This document shows positions 52,492 through 61,998 of a stretch of 64,000 nucleotides of DNA, piece by piece (positions within the stretch are counted from its first letter, which is position 1; each line of letters starts with the position of its first letter). Both the position numbers and the translations under genes were made by a program. Under the pieces are notes generated by a model that was not told where the DNA came from, ran no database searches, and saw only the letters and a list, made by a program, of their open reading frames with translations. This DNA comes from Bacteroidia bacterium (lineage in GTDB: Bacteria; Bacteroidota; Bacteroidia; B-17B0; Aurantibacillaceae): NCBI GenBank assembly GCA_016787445.1, contig JAEUTQ010000011.1, positions 1-64,000 on the forward strand. The letters run 5' to 3'.

Positions 52492-53874
52492 ATGGAAAAA
52501 GAAATCGATTTAACTAAGATAAAATATTATCCAGACAGATTTTATATTTGCTTGGATGGATTTGATACTGAGAATCTAACAACATTTATAACGGACTTGA
52601 ATATTGGGCAGCAACAAGCTATATTTATTCATGAATATTATCACTACTTAACCAATATTACAACATTTCCGGGTATAAGGCAGTTTCATTTGAATTTCTG
52701 TGATAGATTTCGAACCCTGACAATTCTTACACACAAGGAAAAATTACATGCATATCCCATTAATACAAATAAACTCCCGAATCTAAAAGACGATATCGAA
52801 TACTGGAATTCAGTGACAGAAATGATAAATGAAGATGATATTGACTATAAATTGGTCGAGGAGACGGTGAACTCTCAAAATAGAAGCTTCGAAATATTAG
52901 ATATTAATGAAGTAATTAAACCAATGTCTGTTCCTGGTTCTCCAGTTAAAGGAGATCGTAAACTAATAGAGATAGAAATCGGTGGCCTCATTAGTATACA
53001 TAAATTTTATCTAACATATGGTGCAATAGATGAGTTCTTGAGTTCTGCAATTGATGAATATCTATTTGAAAATGATCTTTCTGATATCGATCCAAGAAAA
53101 CTAAGTCAAAGACCTTTTTATCCTTATCGCTTTTTTGACGCTCTGCTATTACACTATGGTATTCAACGACCAACAGCATTTGAGAAAATTCTGATTGCCT
53201 ACTTTGCTTTGAATTCGTTTAACCCCGCAGTTAAAATGATCGAAATTCTTCAAAAACTAAAAGTAGAGGCTGATTATGCTTTGTTCCAGGAAAATCCTGA
53301 AAATTATTTATTATCGCACTTTAAGGATACACCGCAATACAATGAAGTTCTCAATGCAACAGATTCTTTTGCCAATGAATTATTTGGCCAGAATCGAATC
53401 CATATCTCGCAGGCAATAAAGTATTATTATGACAAATTTTATGCTGCACAAAAGTTTAAGGAAAAGGATTTCTTTTATTTTATCAGACCTTTTTTTATTC
53501 CTGAGACAAACACAGTCGGTGGCAAACAACGGTTTCTCTTGGCGTTTGCTAGAATATTAAATCAATTCTCTCCTCCTGTAATCTTAAAGGATAAGGTTTT
53601 TAGGTATGTTGATAAATTAACCACATTCGGTGAGTCAACAATGCTTATAATAGCAATTTATGAAATTTTTGAAAGTTTGAAAACTGAAAAAATTGCAAAA
53701 CGACCAGCTTACTATAAGGGCAAATATAATTTTCCTGATAATGATCCCGAAAGTGATAATTTTGAAAAATTCAAGGAACCACCCTTAACTAACGTATTTC
53801 AGTTAGCTTTAAACGAGTTAAGTTTGTACGGGGTTTATCTTGAAGAACTGAAACGGCAGAAAGGTAATCTCTAA
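52492..53874 (+). CDS. putative HExxH metallopeptidase-like protein
   Basis: The 460-aa protein has AIFIHEYYHYLTN, with H47, E48 and H51 forming an HExxH zinc motif. A later acidic helix (AIDEFLSSAIDEYLFE, residues about 184-199) could supply the third ligand. The remainder is helical and unrecognised. No signal peptide or membrane helix is seen, so it acts in the cytoplasm. It is first in the rightward run that ends with the PD-(D/E)xK protein, with a 241-bp gap before the next clear gene. Metallopeptidases occur in several defence systems as processing or effector modules; that role is inference here. Confidence 0.65.
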   Translation: MEKEIDLTKIKYYPDRFYICLDGFDTENLTTFITDLNIGQQQAIFIHEYYHYLTNITTFPGIRQFHLNFCDRFRTLTILTHKEKLHAYPINTNKLPNLKDDIEYWNSVTEMINEDDIDYKLVEETVNSQNRSFEILDINEVIKPMSVPGSPVKGDRKLIEIEIGGLISIHKFYLTYGAIDEFLSSAIDEYLFENDLSDIDPRKLSQRPFYPYRFFDALLLHYGIQRPTAFEKILIAYFALNSFNPAVKMIEILQKLKVEADYALFQENPENYLLSHFKDTPQYNEVLNATDSFANELFGQNRIHISQAIKYYYDKFYAAQKFKEKDFFYFIRPFFIPETNTVGGKQRFLLAFARILNQFSPPVILKDKVFRYVDKLTTFGESTMLIIAIYEIFESLKTEKIAKRPAYYKGKYNFPDNDPESDNFEKFKEPPLTNVFQLALNELSLYGVYLEELKRQKGNL

Positions 53875-53887
53875 AATATATCCCAAA

Positions 53888-54103
53888 TTGGTTTCAACTC
53901 TGGAAACAAACCGAACCATTCTCAACATTTTTGCGCCAATACTTCAAAACAGTATGTATGGTAATACAATTCGCATAATTGTTGAAATTGATAAATTGTC
54001 TTTATTGAAAGAGTCGGCACTACAAAACCTTACATTTCTGTTATGTAAGATTTTTTTGGTAGACAAAATCGGCTTAAAATCACCTTTTTTACTATATTCA
54101 TAG
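53888..54103 (+). CDS. doubtful small ORF between two clear genes
   Basis: A 71-codon frame from TTG at 53888 fits the gap almost exactly (13 bases after one stop, 12 before the next ATG). The product (MVSTLETNRTILNIFAPILQ...) is hydrophobic at the end, with no family and no good start. An ATG-started version would be 49 aa. It is listed only because the spacing is operon-like. Confidence 0.25.
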   Translation: MVSTLETNRTILNIFAPILQNSMYGNTIRIIVEIDKLSLLKESALQNLTFLLCKIFLVDKIGLKSPFLLYS

Positions 54104-54115
54104 TCCCATTTACCT

Positions 54116-55636
54116 ATGAAATCTAATGCATCCCTATTAACATTCCTTACTATTTCAGAACCATCTGAAGAAAAGATATTTTTCGGGTATCTGAAAGAAT
54201 TGGAAGAAGTTGCTCCCGATAAACCTCACTGGTATAAAGGAAAAGGAAGTCATGGAAATGCCATATTTCTTTGGGAAGAAAAAAAAGTCAAACAGTGGAC
54301 TGTTGTTGGCAATGATAAATTTACTCAAGCCCTTTTCCAAGATCTTAGTTCCAAATTTGAATTGAACATTAACTTGGGCTCCGTTAACAAAAAGTTTACG
54401 GCACCACAGTTTGAAAAGGAAGTTGTTAAAGATAATATATATGCTATTCCTGATGTTGATAATTGTGACAAAGGAGATAGACCCGATGATTTCATATGTA
54501 AGTCATGGCATACAGATATTAGTTTTTTTCTCAACGAAGAAAAGAATTGCGAATTTATCAGTGGATATAAGCACTTTAACGGCATTAAACAAGTTGAGCC
54601 TTATGGTTTGTTCTATGAGAAATTTTTATTCCAAAAACTAAATAAAAAAATTTGTTTTGTTTATGATAGCAGAGGTGTTTTCTATTCTTTGCGAGGTGTT
54701 AGAAAGGACACAAAAAAAGATCCCACAAAATATTTCGGATTTGTTCAAGAAGATCTAAAGTTTAAAACAAACAGTAAAGTAATTATCAGAGATATTTCGG
54801 GTACGAGAACACTAGGAGAGTCAGAGATTGATCCTACAAACGGAAGGTGGTCAATGGATTTATCCGAAGCCATCAATAAAGGTGAATTCTTATTCGTTGA
54901 TAAAACCACTGGTAAGTTTCTCTGTGGTGAGAAATTTTATTTAATTAAAGACATTAGTCTGAACACCCAGATAGTAAGTATCACAATAAAAGATTTATTC
55001 GGCAGAGATATTAATATTGTTTCAAATGAAGGTCGCGTCGCCCCTTTGTCCGAATCTGTAGTATGGCATTCGTCATCCGCACCTAGCGATAAACAAAGTG
55101 AGATTGAGTTAAGTGATCGGATTTCACAGATTTTACTTTCTCTTGGAAAAAGTATAATTATTAGTGACCCATATTTCCTAGGGGAAATAATTGTTGAGGA
55201 TTCGCAGTTGAAACTTTCAAAAAGCCAGCTGGTATTTATGAATGCACTTGTTATAGCTTTAGCAAAAGGGGGAATAGAAGAACTAAATATTCTTGGCAGC
55301 TGGAGAAAGGCATCTTCGTTAAGTGATGGTAGTCAGGAGAAATTTATTGAAGGTTATAAAGCGATTTACAAAGCGCTGAAAGCAACCTTTACCAATTCAA
55401 GCTATCTCAAATTGAAAACTTTTAATATTTGCTTTAGCAAACAGCCTTTTCACGATAGATACGTTTTGAATGGAAAAGACGAGAACGTTATTTATAGCGT
55501 TTCAAATAGTATAAACGGAATTATTCAAAGTACAGAGCTAATGGTTCTGCCACTAACCCAAATCGACATTTTTAAAATTAGACCTAAGGTTCTTCAACGT
55601 TTTGAAGAATCCGATAAATACAATTTGATTTACTAA
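54116..55636 (+). CDS. large HDR/PLD-like protein of the putative defence cluster
   Basis: The 506-aa protein has an unrecognised N-terminal region to about residue 330. The C-terminal part (about 335-506) carries IIISDPYFLGEI near 354 and KQPFHDRYVLNG near 443, followed by SVSNSINGI. The HDR(Y/F)(V/I)L motif plus a DPYF segment matches the pattern of phospholipase D-like nuclease/phosphodiesterase domains. Only one HDR copy is present, while PLD enzymes need two, so it may dimerise. Its last base starts the next gene (TAATG). No membrane helix or signal is seen. Confidence 0.65.
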   Translation: MKSNASLLTFLTISEPSEEKIFFGYLKELEEVAPDKPHWYKGKGSHGNAIFLWEEKKVKQWTVVGNDKFTQALFQDLSSKFELNINLGSVNKKFTAPQFEKEVVKDNIYAIPDVDNCDKGDRPDDFICKSWHTDISFFLNEEKNCEFISGYKHFNGIKQVEPYGLFYEKFLFQKLNKKICFVYDSRGVFYSLRGVRKDTKKDPTKYFGFVQEDLKFKTNSKVIIRDISGTRTLGESEIDPTNGRWSMDLSEAINKGEFLFVDKTTGKFLCGEKFYLIKDISLNTQIVSITIKDLFGRDINIVSNEGRVAPLSESVVWHSSSAPSDKQSEIELSDRISQILLSLGKSIIISDPYFLGEIIVEDSQLKLSKSQLVFMNALVIALAKGGIEELNILGSWRKASSLSDGSQEKFIEGYKAIYKALKATFTNSSYLKLKTFNICFSKQPFHDRYVLNGKDENVIYSVSNSINGIIQSTELMVLPLTQIDIFKIRPKVLQRFEESDKYNLIY

Positions 55637-56205
55637 TGTGCCCGTATTATAGTCATATAAAATATTTGAACGCTGGTAAAAATCTTTATGATAGGATAGA
55701 TGAAGTTGTTATGTTCATCGATGATTATTTTAAACCACAGAAATCGGACCAGTTTTTTATTATGGATCCATATTTTAACGTCTTTACTGCATTACGTGAT
55801 CCTTTTACAAACAATAAGCTAGAAGAAACTATTTGGAGCTCTTTGATTATTCTTATGGCCAACGAAGATTCATCTTTTTCTATTATAACCAATGAACAAA
55901 TGTCGATAGGAATTCCTCCGTCAAAAGTAGATTTTCCCAAAAGTGAAAGCAAGACAGTAAATATCGAAGCCTGTTATTACCCTAACGGTGTCTTCTATAA
56001 CGATTATACTTTGCACGACAGGTATATCTTAAGAAAGAATGGTGATGACGTATCTGGTTTGCACATAGGGCCAAGCTTGACTGATATACATAACAAGGAT
56101 GTTTCTATAACTGTTTTCGAGATAAAAGAGGCTGAGTTGGCTTTGGATAACTTTGTTTTTATATGGGATCAGTGTAAATTAAATAAGGGATGGCGGAAAA
56201 GTTAA
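55636..56205 (+). CDS. short HDR/PLD-like protein
   Basis: The 189-aa protein is essentially one PLD-like domain, with FIMDPYFNVFTALRD near residue 42 and DYTLHDRYILRKNG near 130. Its order DPYF...HDRYIL...GPSL parallels the C-terminal domain of the preceding 506-aa protein, indicating a homologous pair. Each has a single HDR, so a heterodimeric active site is an attractive possibility. It overlaps the upstream gene by 1 base and the downstream gene by 16 bases, so the three are translationally coupled. Confidence 0.65.
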   Translation: MCPYYSHIKYLNAGKNLYDRIDEVVMFIDDYFKPQKSDQFFIMDPYFNVFTALRDPFTNNKLEETIWSSLIILMANEDSSFSIITNEQMSIGIPPSKVDFPKSESKTVNIEACYYPNGVFYNDYTLHDRYILRKNGDDVSGLHIGPSLTDIHNKDVSITVFEIKEAELALDNFVFIWDQCKLNKGWRKS

Positions 56206-57806
56206 TTCATATTAAACCGGATCTCGAAAGTTGGCTAAAAGAAATTATTCTTTTAGATAAAAGTACTTTTTTTATACTTTATCTTTTAAAAGATCAGGAA
56301 ATAGATTATGAAACTATAGAGCTTAAATTTTATTCTGACACTCGTCGCCGTTCTTCTCCAATTAAAAGGGACTTGGGATTTTTAATTTTTAAAAGCAATC
56401 AGAATGGCGAAATTGAACGTGAATTTCTCTCAATAGTTTTTGAGGCAATTGAACATAATAGATTCAGTATTCATGGATTAGTAAATTATTTAATTCTTAT
56501 TGATCGTTTGGGTTCATTGCATGATGAGTTTCAATATAACATGACGCTTGAAGTTCTCAAAAAACTCTCTGATGGCCAACGTAAGCAAATTATAGAGATC
56601 TTAATTGATCAATTTAATAAAGAGTATCATTTTAGTCAACATGAAACTAAGAAAGCACTAACTTGTGAGGAATGGGATAAACTCTTTTTTACTTTGCAAT
56701 ATGTGGAACGATTTAATAACCCGATCGATCTTTTGCGAAGGATTATTAATTATTCTGATAATGCAATTGATCTCGTAGAATCGATAAGCAAGCTTTATCC
56801 GGATCCAAGAGTAGCCCTATGCGAATATGGATTGAACTTTAATTCAATATCTGAGAAAAGAGTTTTGGATTTTTTGCGTAGGACGCCAGAAGAGATTACT
56901 TTTTGCGCTGTGTTGATTCTTGATGAGTTCCAAGTCAAACCCTCGTTCGCGGGCGAAAAACTCATTTCATTTTTTATTAAGGACAACTGGCAAACATCGG
57001 GAAAATATTATTTCCTAAAAGCGGTCAGTAAACCAAGAACCCCTATAAATGAAAGTACAAAGGACGTGATCACTAGGGTAATTGACCAGTACCTTCGGGC
57101 TCAATTTTCTGTAGTTGATTCTAAGTACGAAGTATTTCAGAACTTTTCTTGGCCGGATGACTATTTGGCATTGGGAGGATGGTTGTTATATATTCACAAA
57201 AATGGTGAGCCAGACTTCGATTTTACTCAAGATTTTCAAAATAGCCTTACCCATTGTTTCACAAATACTCTTTCCGAAATAGTTGAAACAATACCGCTTT
57301 GTTTTAGTGATTCAATGCAATCTTATAGAATCTGGTTTACAGATTTATTTGATGATAGAGTCCAATATGCTCAGGCGTATATGCAGTGGTCTATTCTCCA
57401 GTGTTCACAAGAGGTTTTCGAAGAGTATCATAAGCAGTTCAAAAATTTGTGTTACTCAGTTAAGGAATTGTATTATGGATCGTATACTGCCAATAGATTA
57501 GCTCAAAAACTAACTAATAATTTGCTTGGATTAACTTTAGCTTACCCAACAATTCAGTCTAATAATATAGAAAGAGAGCGTAAGCTTCTAAACACTATTG
57601 CTGAAATAATTTTATATCCCTGGGTTATATATACTGAACGTGAAGATCAGGTATCAAATCCTGAAAGAAAACCATCTGGTCATTCAGAAGTGGAGCTTTA
57701 TATTGTTCTTGAAAGATTACGTAAACCTCATGAGCTCTATAGCGAGGTAGTATCAGAATTCAAGAATAAAATATCCAAAAATTCAACTATTATATGGCCA
57801 ATTTAG
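56190..57806 (+). CDS. 538-aa hypothetical protein of the putative defence cluster
   Basis: The soluble, helix-rich protein has no family I recognise. Segments such as LEVLKKLSDGQRKQIIEILI and NPIDLLRRIINYSDNAIDLV suggest an alpha-solenoid or scaffold. No P-loop, nuclease or membrane signature is seen. It overlaps the PLD-like gene by 16 bases and touches the next gene without a gap (stop then ATG), so it belongs to the same functional unit. A scaffold or sensor subunit is a guess from shape only. Confidence 0.6.
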   Translation: MAEKLIHIKPDLESWLKEIILLDKSTFFILYLLKDQEIDYETIELKFYSDTRRRSSPIKRDLGFLIFKSNQNGEIEREFLSIVFEAIEHNRFSIHGLVNYLILIDRLGSLHDEFQYNMTLEVLKKLSDGQRKQIIEILIDQFNKEYHFSQHETKKALTCEEWDKLFFTLQYVERFNNPIDLLRRIINYSDNAIDLVESISKLYPDPRVALCEYGLNFNSISEKRVLDFLRRTPEEITFCAVLILDEFQVKPSFAGEKLISFFIKDNWQTSGKYYFLKAVSKPRTPINESTKDVITRVIDQYLRAQFSVVDSKYEVFQNFSWPDDYLALGGWLLYIHKNGEPDFDFTQDFQNSLTHCFTNTLSEIVETIPLCFSDSMQSYRIWFTDLFDDRVQYAQAYMQWSILQCSQEVFEEYHKQFKNLCYSVKELYYGSYTANRLAQKLTNNLLGLTLAYPTIQSNNIERERKLLNTIAEIILYPWVIYTEREDQVSNPERKPSGHSEVELYIVLERLRKPHELYSEVVSEFKNKISKNSTIIWPI

Positions 57807-60680
57807 ATGAGAATAACTGAGCCTATAGTAAGGATAAACCGGTTTCTTTCCAAAATGCAATGGAATATGCTCCCCATTGAATTGTCATCTCCATCAGAAG
57901 CTATGGAATTGCATGAATGTATTTTTTTCTTTGACTTAAATAAGTTGGCTTATGTATGCTATATTGAAAGTAAAGACGAAGGTATTTCTGATGGACAAGT
58001 GCGCGAGATTCTTGAGAAAAGACAGGGAACAATCACCAAAACAGTTAGTGAATATGTAAAAGAAGAATGGAATTTCCGTGATATAGAATTTCTGACCATG
58101 TATTTAATACCAGAAAATAATCAGAGATGGTCTAAGCTTTTACCATCACCCAAAACGCGGTTCATAAATACCTTTTTTACGCTCGATGAATTAAAATACA
58201 TCTGTAACACAGAGGAATCCGATCCTTTGACTCTGTGGAAATTTGCAAAATCATATACTGAAGCGATTACACTTAGTAGAATAAATTCAAAAGGAGGTAA
58301 CCTCGCTGTTTTCGCTGGATACTTACAAAATAATTGCTGTATTTGGCCGGAGGATGAAATAAGACCTGACATTATAGACTTTCGTCCATTACTCGCAACG
58401 AGATACATCGAAAGATCAAACGAAAGAAGAAAAGAGCATAAAGCTAAGTTTAGAATAGACGGCGAGCAGAAAGAAATATCCGTATATAACTATTGTGATT
58501 ATGCTCCTTTTTATCGGGAAGTGGAAGATACAGATCGGAATACTATATTATTGGAGGAGTTCCTTTCTCCTATTTGGTTTACTAATGATCAGGAAGAAAC
58601 ACAACATTCTCAACTGATTAGTTCCCAACTCGAAATGTTGGCTTTTTGGATCCATGTTTTAGAACCGGATTTAAAAGAAAATTTTACTCTCTCAATAAAT
58701 GATACTCCGATTATTGTAAAAGTAATTATTGATTCCAGATTTAAACCCGAGATGAGGCCACGGGATATCCTGCCTGAAAAGTCACTTGATAAGATACAAA
58801 TACCTATTACTATAAATGGTTCTGATGTGGAAATAACGATTCCGCTCGAAATGGCTAATTGGTATTCTAAATCAGATAACCAAGGGGAGCGACATGTAGT
58901 ATTTCATTTCCTTAATTCTATTTTGAACAGTAAGAAGGGAAATAAAGCGGAAGTGCTTAAAGTGATCATTGACGAACGTATTCCCATCGGAATAGCAAAA
59001 ATGTCCAGCATGCTTGGCAATGCGAAAAATATTCTGATGGAATCCAGGCATATGACATCATATCGTAAGGTGCAGCCACATGATGTTTCAGAAATTCAGA
59101 TCAATCTTACCCGTGCTTACGGAATAAAGGTTGATGATACCTTACTAAAGACCAAAGAGGGAAGGAAAAAAATATGTCGAGATATTGCAGCGGCTTTGCA
59201 TGGAAAGCTAATTAAGGATTTAAAAGAGTATGATGGGATGCATCTATTGCCAGTACTTTTGAATTATCATGAAGCCTGTGTTCGCGAAAAAGCAATTAAG
59301 CAGTTGGATAGACCGGCTCGTGTCGCATTATTTGGTGCCGATGCAGCAGTCATATACAAAGAACATATGGAGGAGAACGAACGTACAAAAACAGCATTAA
59401 CAGTTCGTTGTCTTGTAGAGCAAATTGTTGCGTACAATATGGTTGAAGGCGATAAGCTTCCTAATTTCGATGATATTGACAAACTTATAGCCTTGATGTC
59501 CGAGTTGATATCATGGGCTAATCTTTCAGATGGTATTCATCTTGATTTATATGATCCTGAAATGAAATTACTCCCTTGTGGGAGAATTGACGTGGACTAT
59601 CCTTCAATTAATTCAACCATGTTCACATTCGGTATAAATCGAACTCAGATTGAACTTGATCAATATGATTCTGGTTACGTTGATTTATTCACAATGACTA
59701 CTATAGAAAAAGGCGATGAATATTCACCGGAAGTTAAAGAAGTTGAAGATGCCTTCTTCGCAGAACTCGGGATGAGTTTTCTGCGACTGCATGATTTTCT
59801 TACCGATTTGGTAGAGCTGGTCCGTAGGAACAATAGTTCAACAATAAGTATTGATGAAGAAATTCTGTATGAAGAATTAAGGAAAACGAAATTTAATTGG
59901 ACGGATTCTGAAATAAGAACTGCTTTAGATTATTTTGTTTTGCTTCAAGGATGGCAGATTGACAATCCACCTAAAGGTTACCGTAAAACGGATACTCGTC
60001 CTTGGTATTATAATCGTGCTCTTTCATTTAATAGAAGGCCTATTGCTAAATTGGTAAAAGGCGGTAGAACTTACTATACGTGGAGTTATAGGCATTTGTA
60101 TGCATCGTTTGAAAATATTTATGTATTAATGACTGAGGGAATTCTTTGGAACCCTTCAAACGGCTCGATAAGTCAACTTGTAAAAAAATATGCAGATCGT
60201 AAAGGTGATGAATTCAGGGGATCGGTCTTGTATTGGTTAAAAAAGAACTCTGGCTTTGAGGTTTTTGAAGAAGAGGTTGATATTAAGCCAGGCGCAAAGC
60301 TGAATGCAAAGGAAAATGAAGGAGATATAGATATTCTAATGGTAGATCATACGCAAAAGGTAGTCTACAGTTTAGAGTGCAAGAACACTGCCGAATCAAA
60401 GTCCGTTCATGATTTTAAAGCGGATCTTGATAAATACATTGAGCCGGGAGGAAAAGAATACATTCGAAAACACGTTGATCGTGATGCATGGTTAAAGTCG
60501 AATATTAAAATGCTAAATGTTTACGTTAAAAATGTCGAAACATATCAGATACTTTCTGTAGTTATTACAGCTTTTGATATTCCATTATCTTATTCGAATT
60601 TATCACCTCTTCCAATTATTTCTTTTCCACGCCTTAAAATAGAGGGAATTGACGCCTTAAAAGAATTACTTATAAAATAA
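57807..60680 (+). CDS. 957-aa protein with C-terminal PD-(D/E)xK nuclease domain
   Basis: The N-terminal 750 residues are unrecognised and mixed alpha/beta, with no P-loop visible. The C-terminal part (about 805-957) has a PD-(D/E)xK fold signature: an acidic helix at KGDEFRGSVLYWLKK, then GDIDILMVD with Asp840 and Asp842, and YSLECKN with Glu857 and Lys859. The E-x-K spacing is that of restriction-like endonucleases. The protein follows the 538-aa gene without a gap and is followed by a 21-base gap before the LRAT-like gene. It is the best candidate for the nucleic-acid-cutting effector of the cluster. The large N-terminal part may provide sensing or DNA binding. Confidence 0.7.
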   Translation: MRITEPIVRINRFLSKMQWNMLPIELSSPSEAMELHECIFFFDLNKLAYVCYIESKDEGISDGQVREILEKRQGTITKTVSEYVKEEWNFRDIEFLTMYLIPENNQRWSKLLPSPKTRFINTFFTLDELKYICNTEESDPLTLWKFAKSYTEAITLSRINSKGGNLAVFAGYLQNNCCIWPEDEIRPDIIDFRPLLATRYIERSNERRKEHKAKFRIDGEQKEISVYNYCDYAPFYREVEDTDRNTILLEEFLSPIWFTNDQEETQHSQLISSQLEMLAFWIHVLEPDLKENFTLSINDTPIIVKVIIDSRFKPEMRPRDILPEKSLDKIQIPITINGSDVEITIPLEMANWYSKSDNQGERHVVFHFLNSILNSKKGNKAEVLKVIIDERIPIGIAKMSSMLGNAKNILMESRHMTSYRKVQPHDVSEIQINLTRAYGIKVDDTLLKTKEGRKKICRDIAAALHGKLIKDLKEYDGMHLLPVLLNYHEACVREKAIKQLDRPARVALFGADAAVIYKEHMEENERTKTALTVRCLVEQIVAYNMVEGDKLPNFDDIDKLIALMSELISWANLSDGIHLDLYDPEMKLLPCGRIDVDYPSINSTMFTFGINRTQIELDQYDSGYVDLFTMTTIEKGDEYSPEVKEVEDAFFAELGMSFLRLHDFLTDLVELVRRNNSSTISIDEEILYEELRKTKFNWTDSEIRTALDYFVLLQGWQIDNPPKGYRKTDTRPWYYNRALSFNRRPIAKLVKGGRTYYTWSYRHLYASFENIYVLMTEGILWNPSNGSISQLVKKYADRKGDEFRGSVLYWLKKNSGFEVFEEEVDIKPGAKLNAKENEGDIDILMVDHTQKVVYSLECKNTAESKSVHDFKADLDKYIEPGGKEYIRKHVDRDAWLKSNIKMLNVYVKNVETYQILSVVITAFDIPLSYSNLSPLPIISFPRLKIEGIDALKELLIK

Positions 60681-60701
60681 TTTAACATCTGTAAATAACT
60701 T

Positions 60702-61379
60702 ATGCATCCGTTAGCATTTTGTCATGTATTAGGATTAAAAATATTCTGTTTTCACGAAAACAGATTTCCTATTTTTCGACCTTTTAATGATCCAATTGAT
60801 TTAAAATCGATTCCCCATATCGTTGACGATTTTATTAAGCTTCCTAATGGCAGTATTGTTCAAAGCGGAACAATTTTACAACGACCTTTAGAAAAACTAC
60901 CAATAGAACATCAATTCTTACATCACGAAGGTGTAGTGATAGGAACGACTGCAAACAAGCAGCAGGTAATACTGGAAATGAATGAAACACAGAAAAGAAG
61001 CGGAATTCATGACGTCAATTTCAAGGGGTTTATGCTTCACTATAGCATTAGCGATCTAGTAGTAAGGCATACACCAGAAACTCCGATCTCACCTTCATTA
61101 TTATTGGAGCGGGCTAAAAAATATCGAACTACTCTTTATGATGTTACTAAGTTTAATTGTCAGGATTTGGCGCACTGGCTTGTTTTTGCTGAAAGAAGAT
61201 CCTTTTTTAAAGAAAAGCAACTGGAGAGGATTGATGATCTGATTGCATATTTCGAACTTATGGAAAAAGAAACACCTTCTCGGGAATTAAAACCTAGCCT
61301 TGAAAAAGATTTGCAATCCATTAAATCCAGGAAGGCATTTCTTAAAAAAGAAATTGAACTGATAAAGAAGTATGGTTAA
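60702..61379 (+). CDS. LRAT/NlpC-P60-like thiol protein
   Basis: The 225-aa protein has FLHHEGVVIG (His75) and FNCQDLAHWLV (Cys153). This matches the LRAT/NlpC-like circularly permuted papain fold, in which His precedes the catalytic Cys in an N-C-(E/Q)-H/D motif. The C-terminal 50 residues form a charged coiled coil. Family members act as acyltransferases, phospholipases or peptidases; the substrate here is unknown. Close spacing to the nuclease gene suggests the same operon, perhaps as an accessory effector. No signal peptide or membrane helix is seen. Confidence 0.65.
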   Translation: MHPLAFCHVLGLKIFCFHENRFPIFRPFNDPIDLKSIPHIVDDFIKLPNGSIVQSGTILQRPLEKLPIEHQFLHHEGVVIGTTANKQQVILEMNETQKRSGIHDVNFKGFMLHYSISDLVVRHTPETPISPSLLLERAKKYRTTLYDVTKFNCQDLAHWLVFAERRSFFKEKQLERIDDLIAYFELMEKETPSRELKPSLEKDLQSIKSRKAFLKKEIELIKKYG

Positions 61380-61389
61380 TAGTGCAAGT

Positions 61390-61998
61390 TTACTTGTGCG
61401 GCCCTAACTTCACTTTTTTTCCAATTTCTCCCATCTCTTTGAAAAAAGTTGGATACTGCTTTGAAAAATTATCCCAATGGCCTTTCACTTCAATACTTGA
61501 AACACTGAAAAGCTTAATACACATATAGGTAAATTCAGAGACTCTTTCCTCTATCGAAAGTTTAGCAGGATCTGCAAGTTTAAAAAAAGTTAGATAAATA
61601 TCAATCTCACTCATATCTTCTGTAGTTACCTCGTAGTTGATATTGTGAGTGATTTGATTTCTGATGTAATTCAATCGATCAACACCGGGTAAAAGGCAAC
61701 AGAATAATTTTCCTTCTGTTGGTAGTTTCTTGAGTTTTTCTGAGAACTTTAATTTTTCAACAACTTCTTTTTTACTACCTAAACTAATAAGGGAGTTCTT
61801 AAGTAAATTCTCAATAACAAGATGACAATGAATAATTTTACCCGCATAACCACTTGTGGACAAAAGCTGCTCGTTACTTTTACAAACTTTCTCCCATGAT
61901 TTAATTGAATCCATAAAAGTTTGCCCAAGATCAGCTAATCCTGAACTTATTCTCTCAATTTCATCTTCACTTAATTCTATTTTATGCATATCATCCAT
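61390..61998 (-). CDS. HEPN-like protein with RNxxxH motif
   Basis: The 202-aa helical protein has LNYIRNQITHNI, with R113-N114 and H118 forming the Rx4-6H ribonuclease motif of HEPN domains. A preceding CHLVIENLLKNSLISL helix is typical of the same fold. It is transcribed opposite to the defence-like cluster and converges on the LRAT-like gene, 10 bases apart. It may be a separate toxin-like or abortive-infection gene. No antitoxin partner is seen next to it. Confidence 0.65.
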   Translation of the reverse strand: MDDMHKIELSEDEIERISSGLADLGQTFMDSIKSWEKVCKSNEQLLSTSGYAGKIIHCHLVIENLLKNSLISLGSKKEVVEKLKFSEKLKKLPTEGKLFCCLLPGVDRLNYIRNQITHNINYEVTTEDMSEIDIYLTFFKLADPAKLSIEERVSEFTYMCIKLFSVSSIEVKGHWDNFSKQYPTFFKEMGEIGKKVKLGPHK

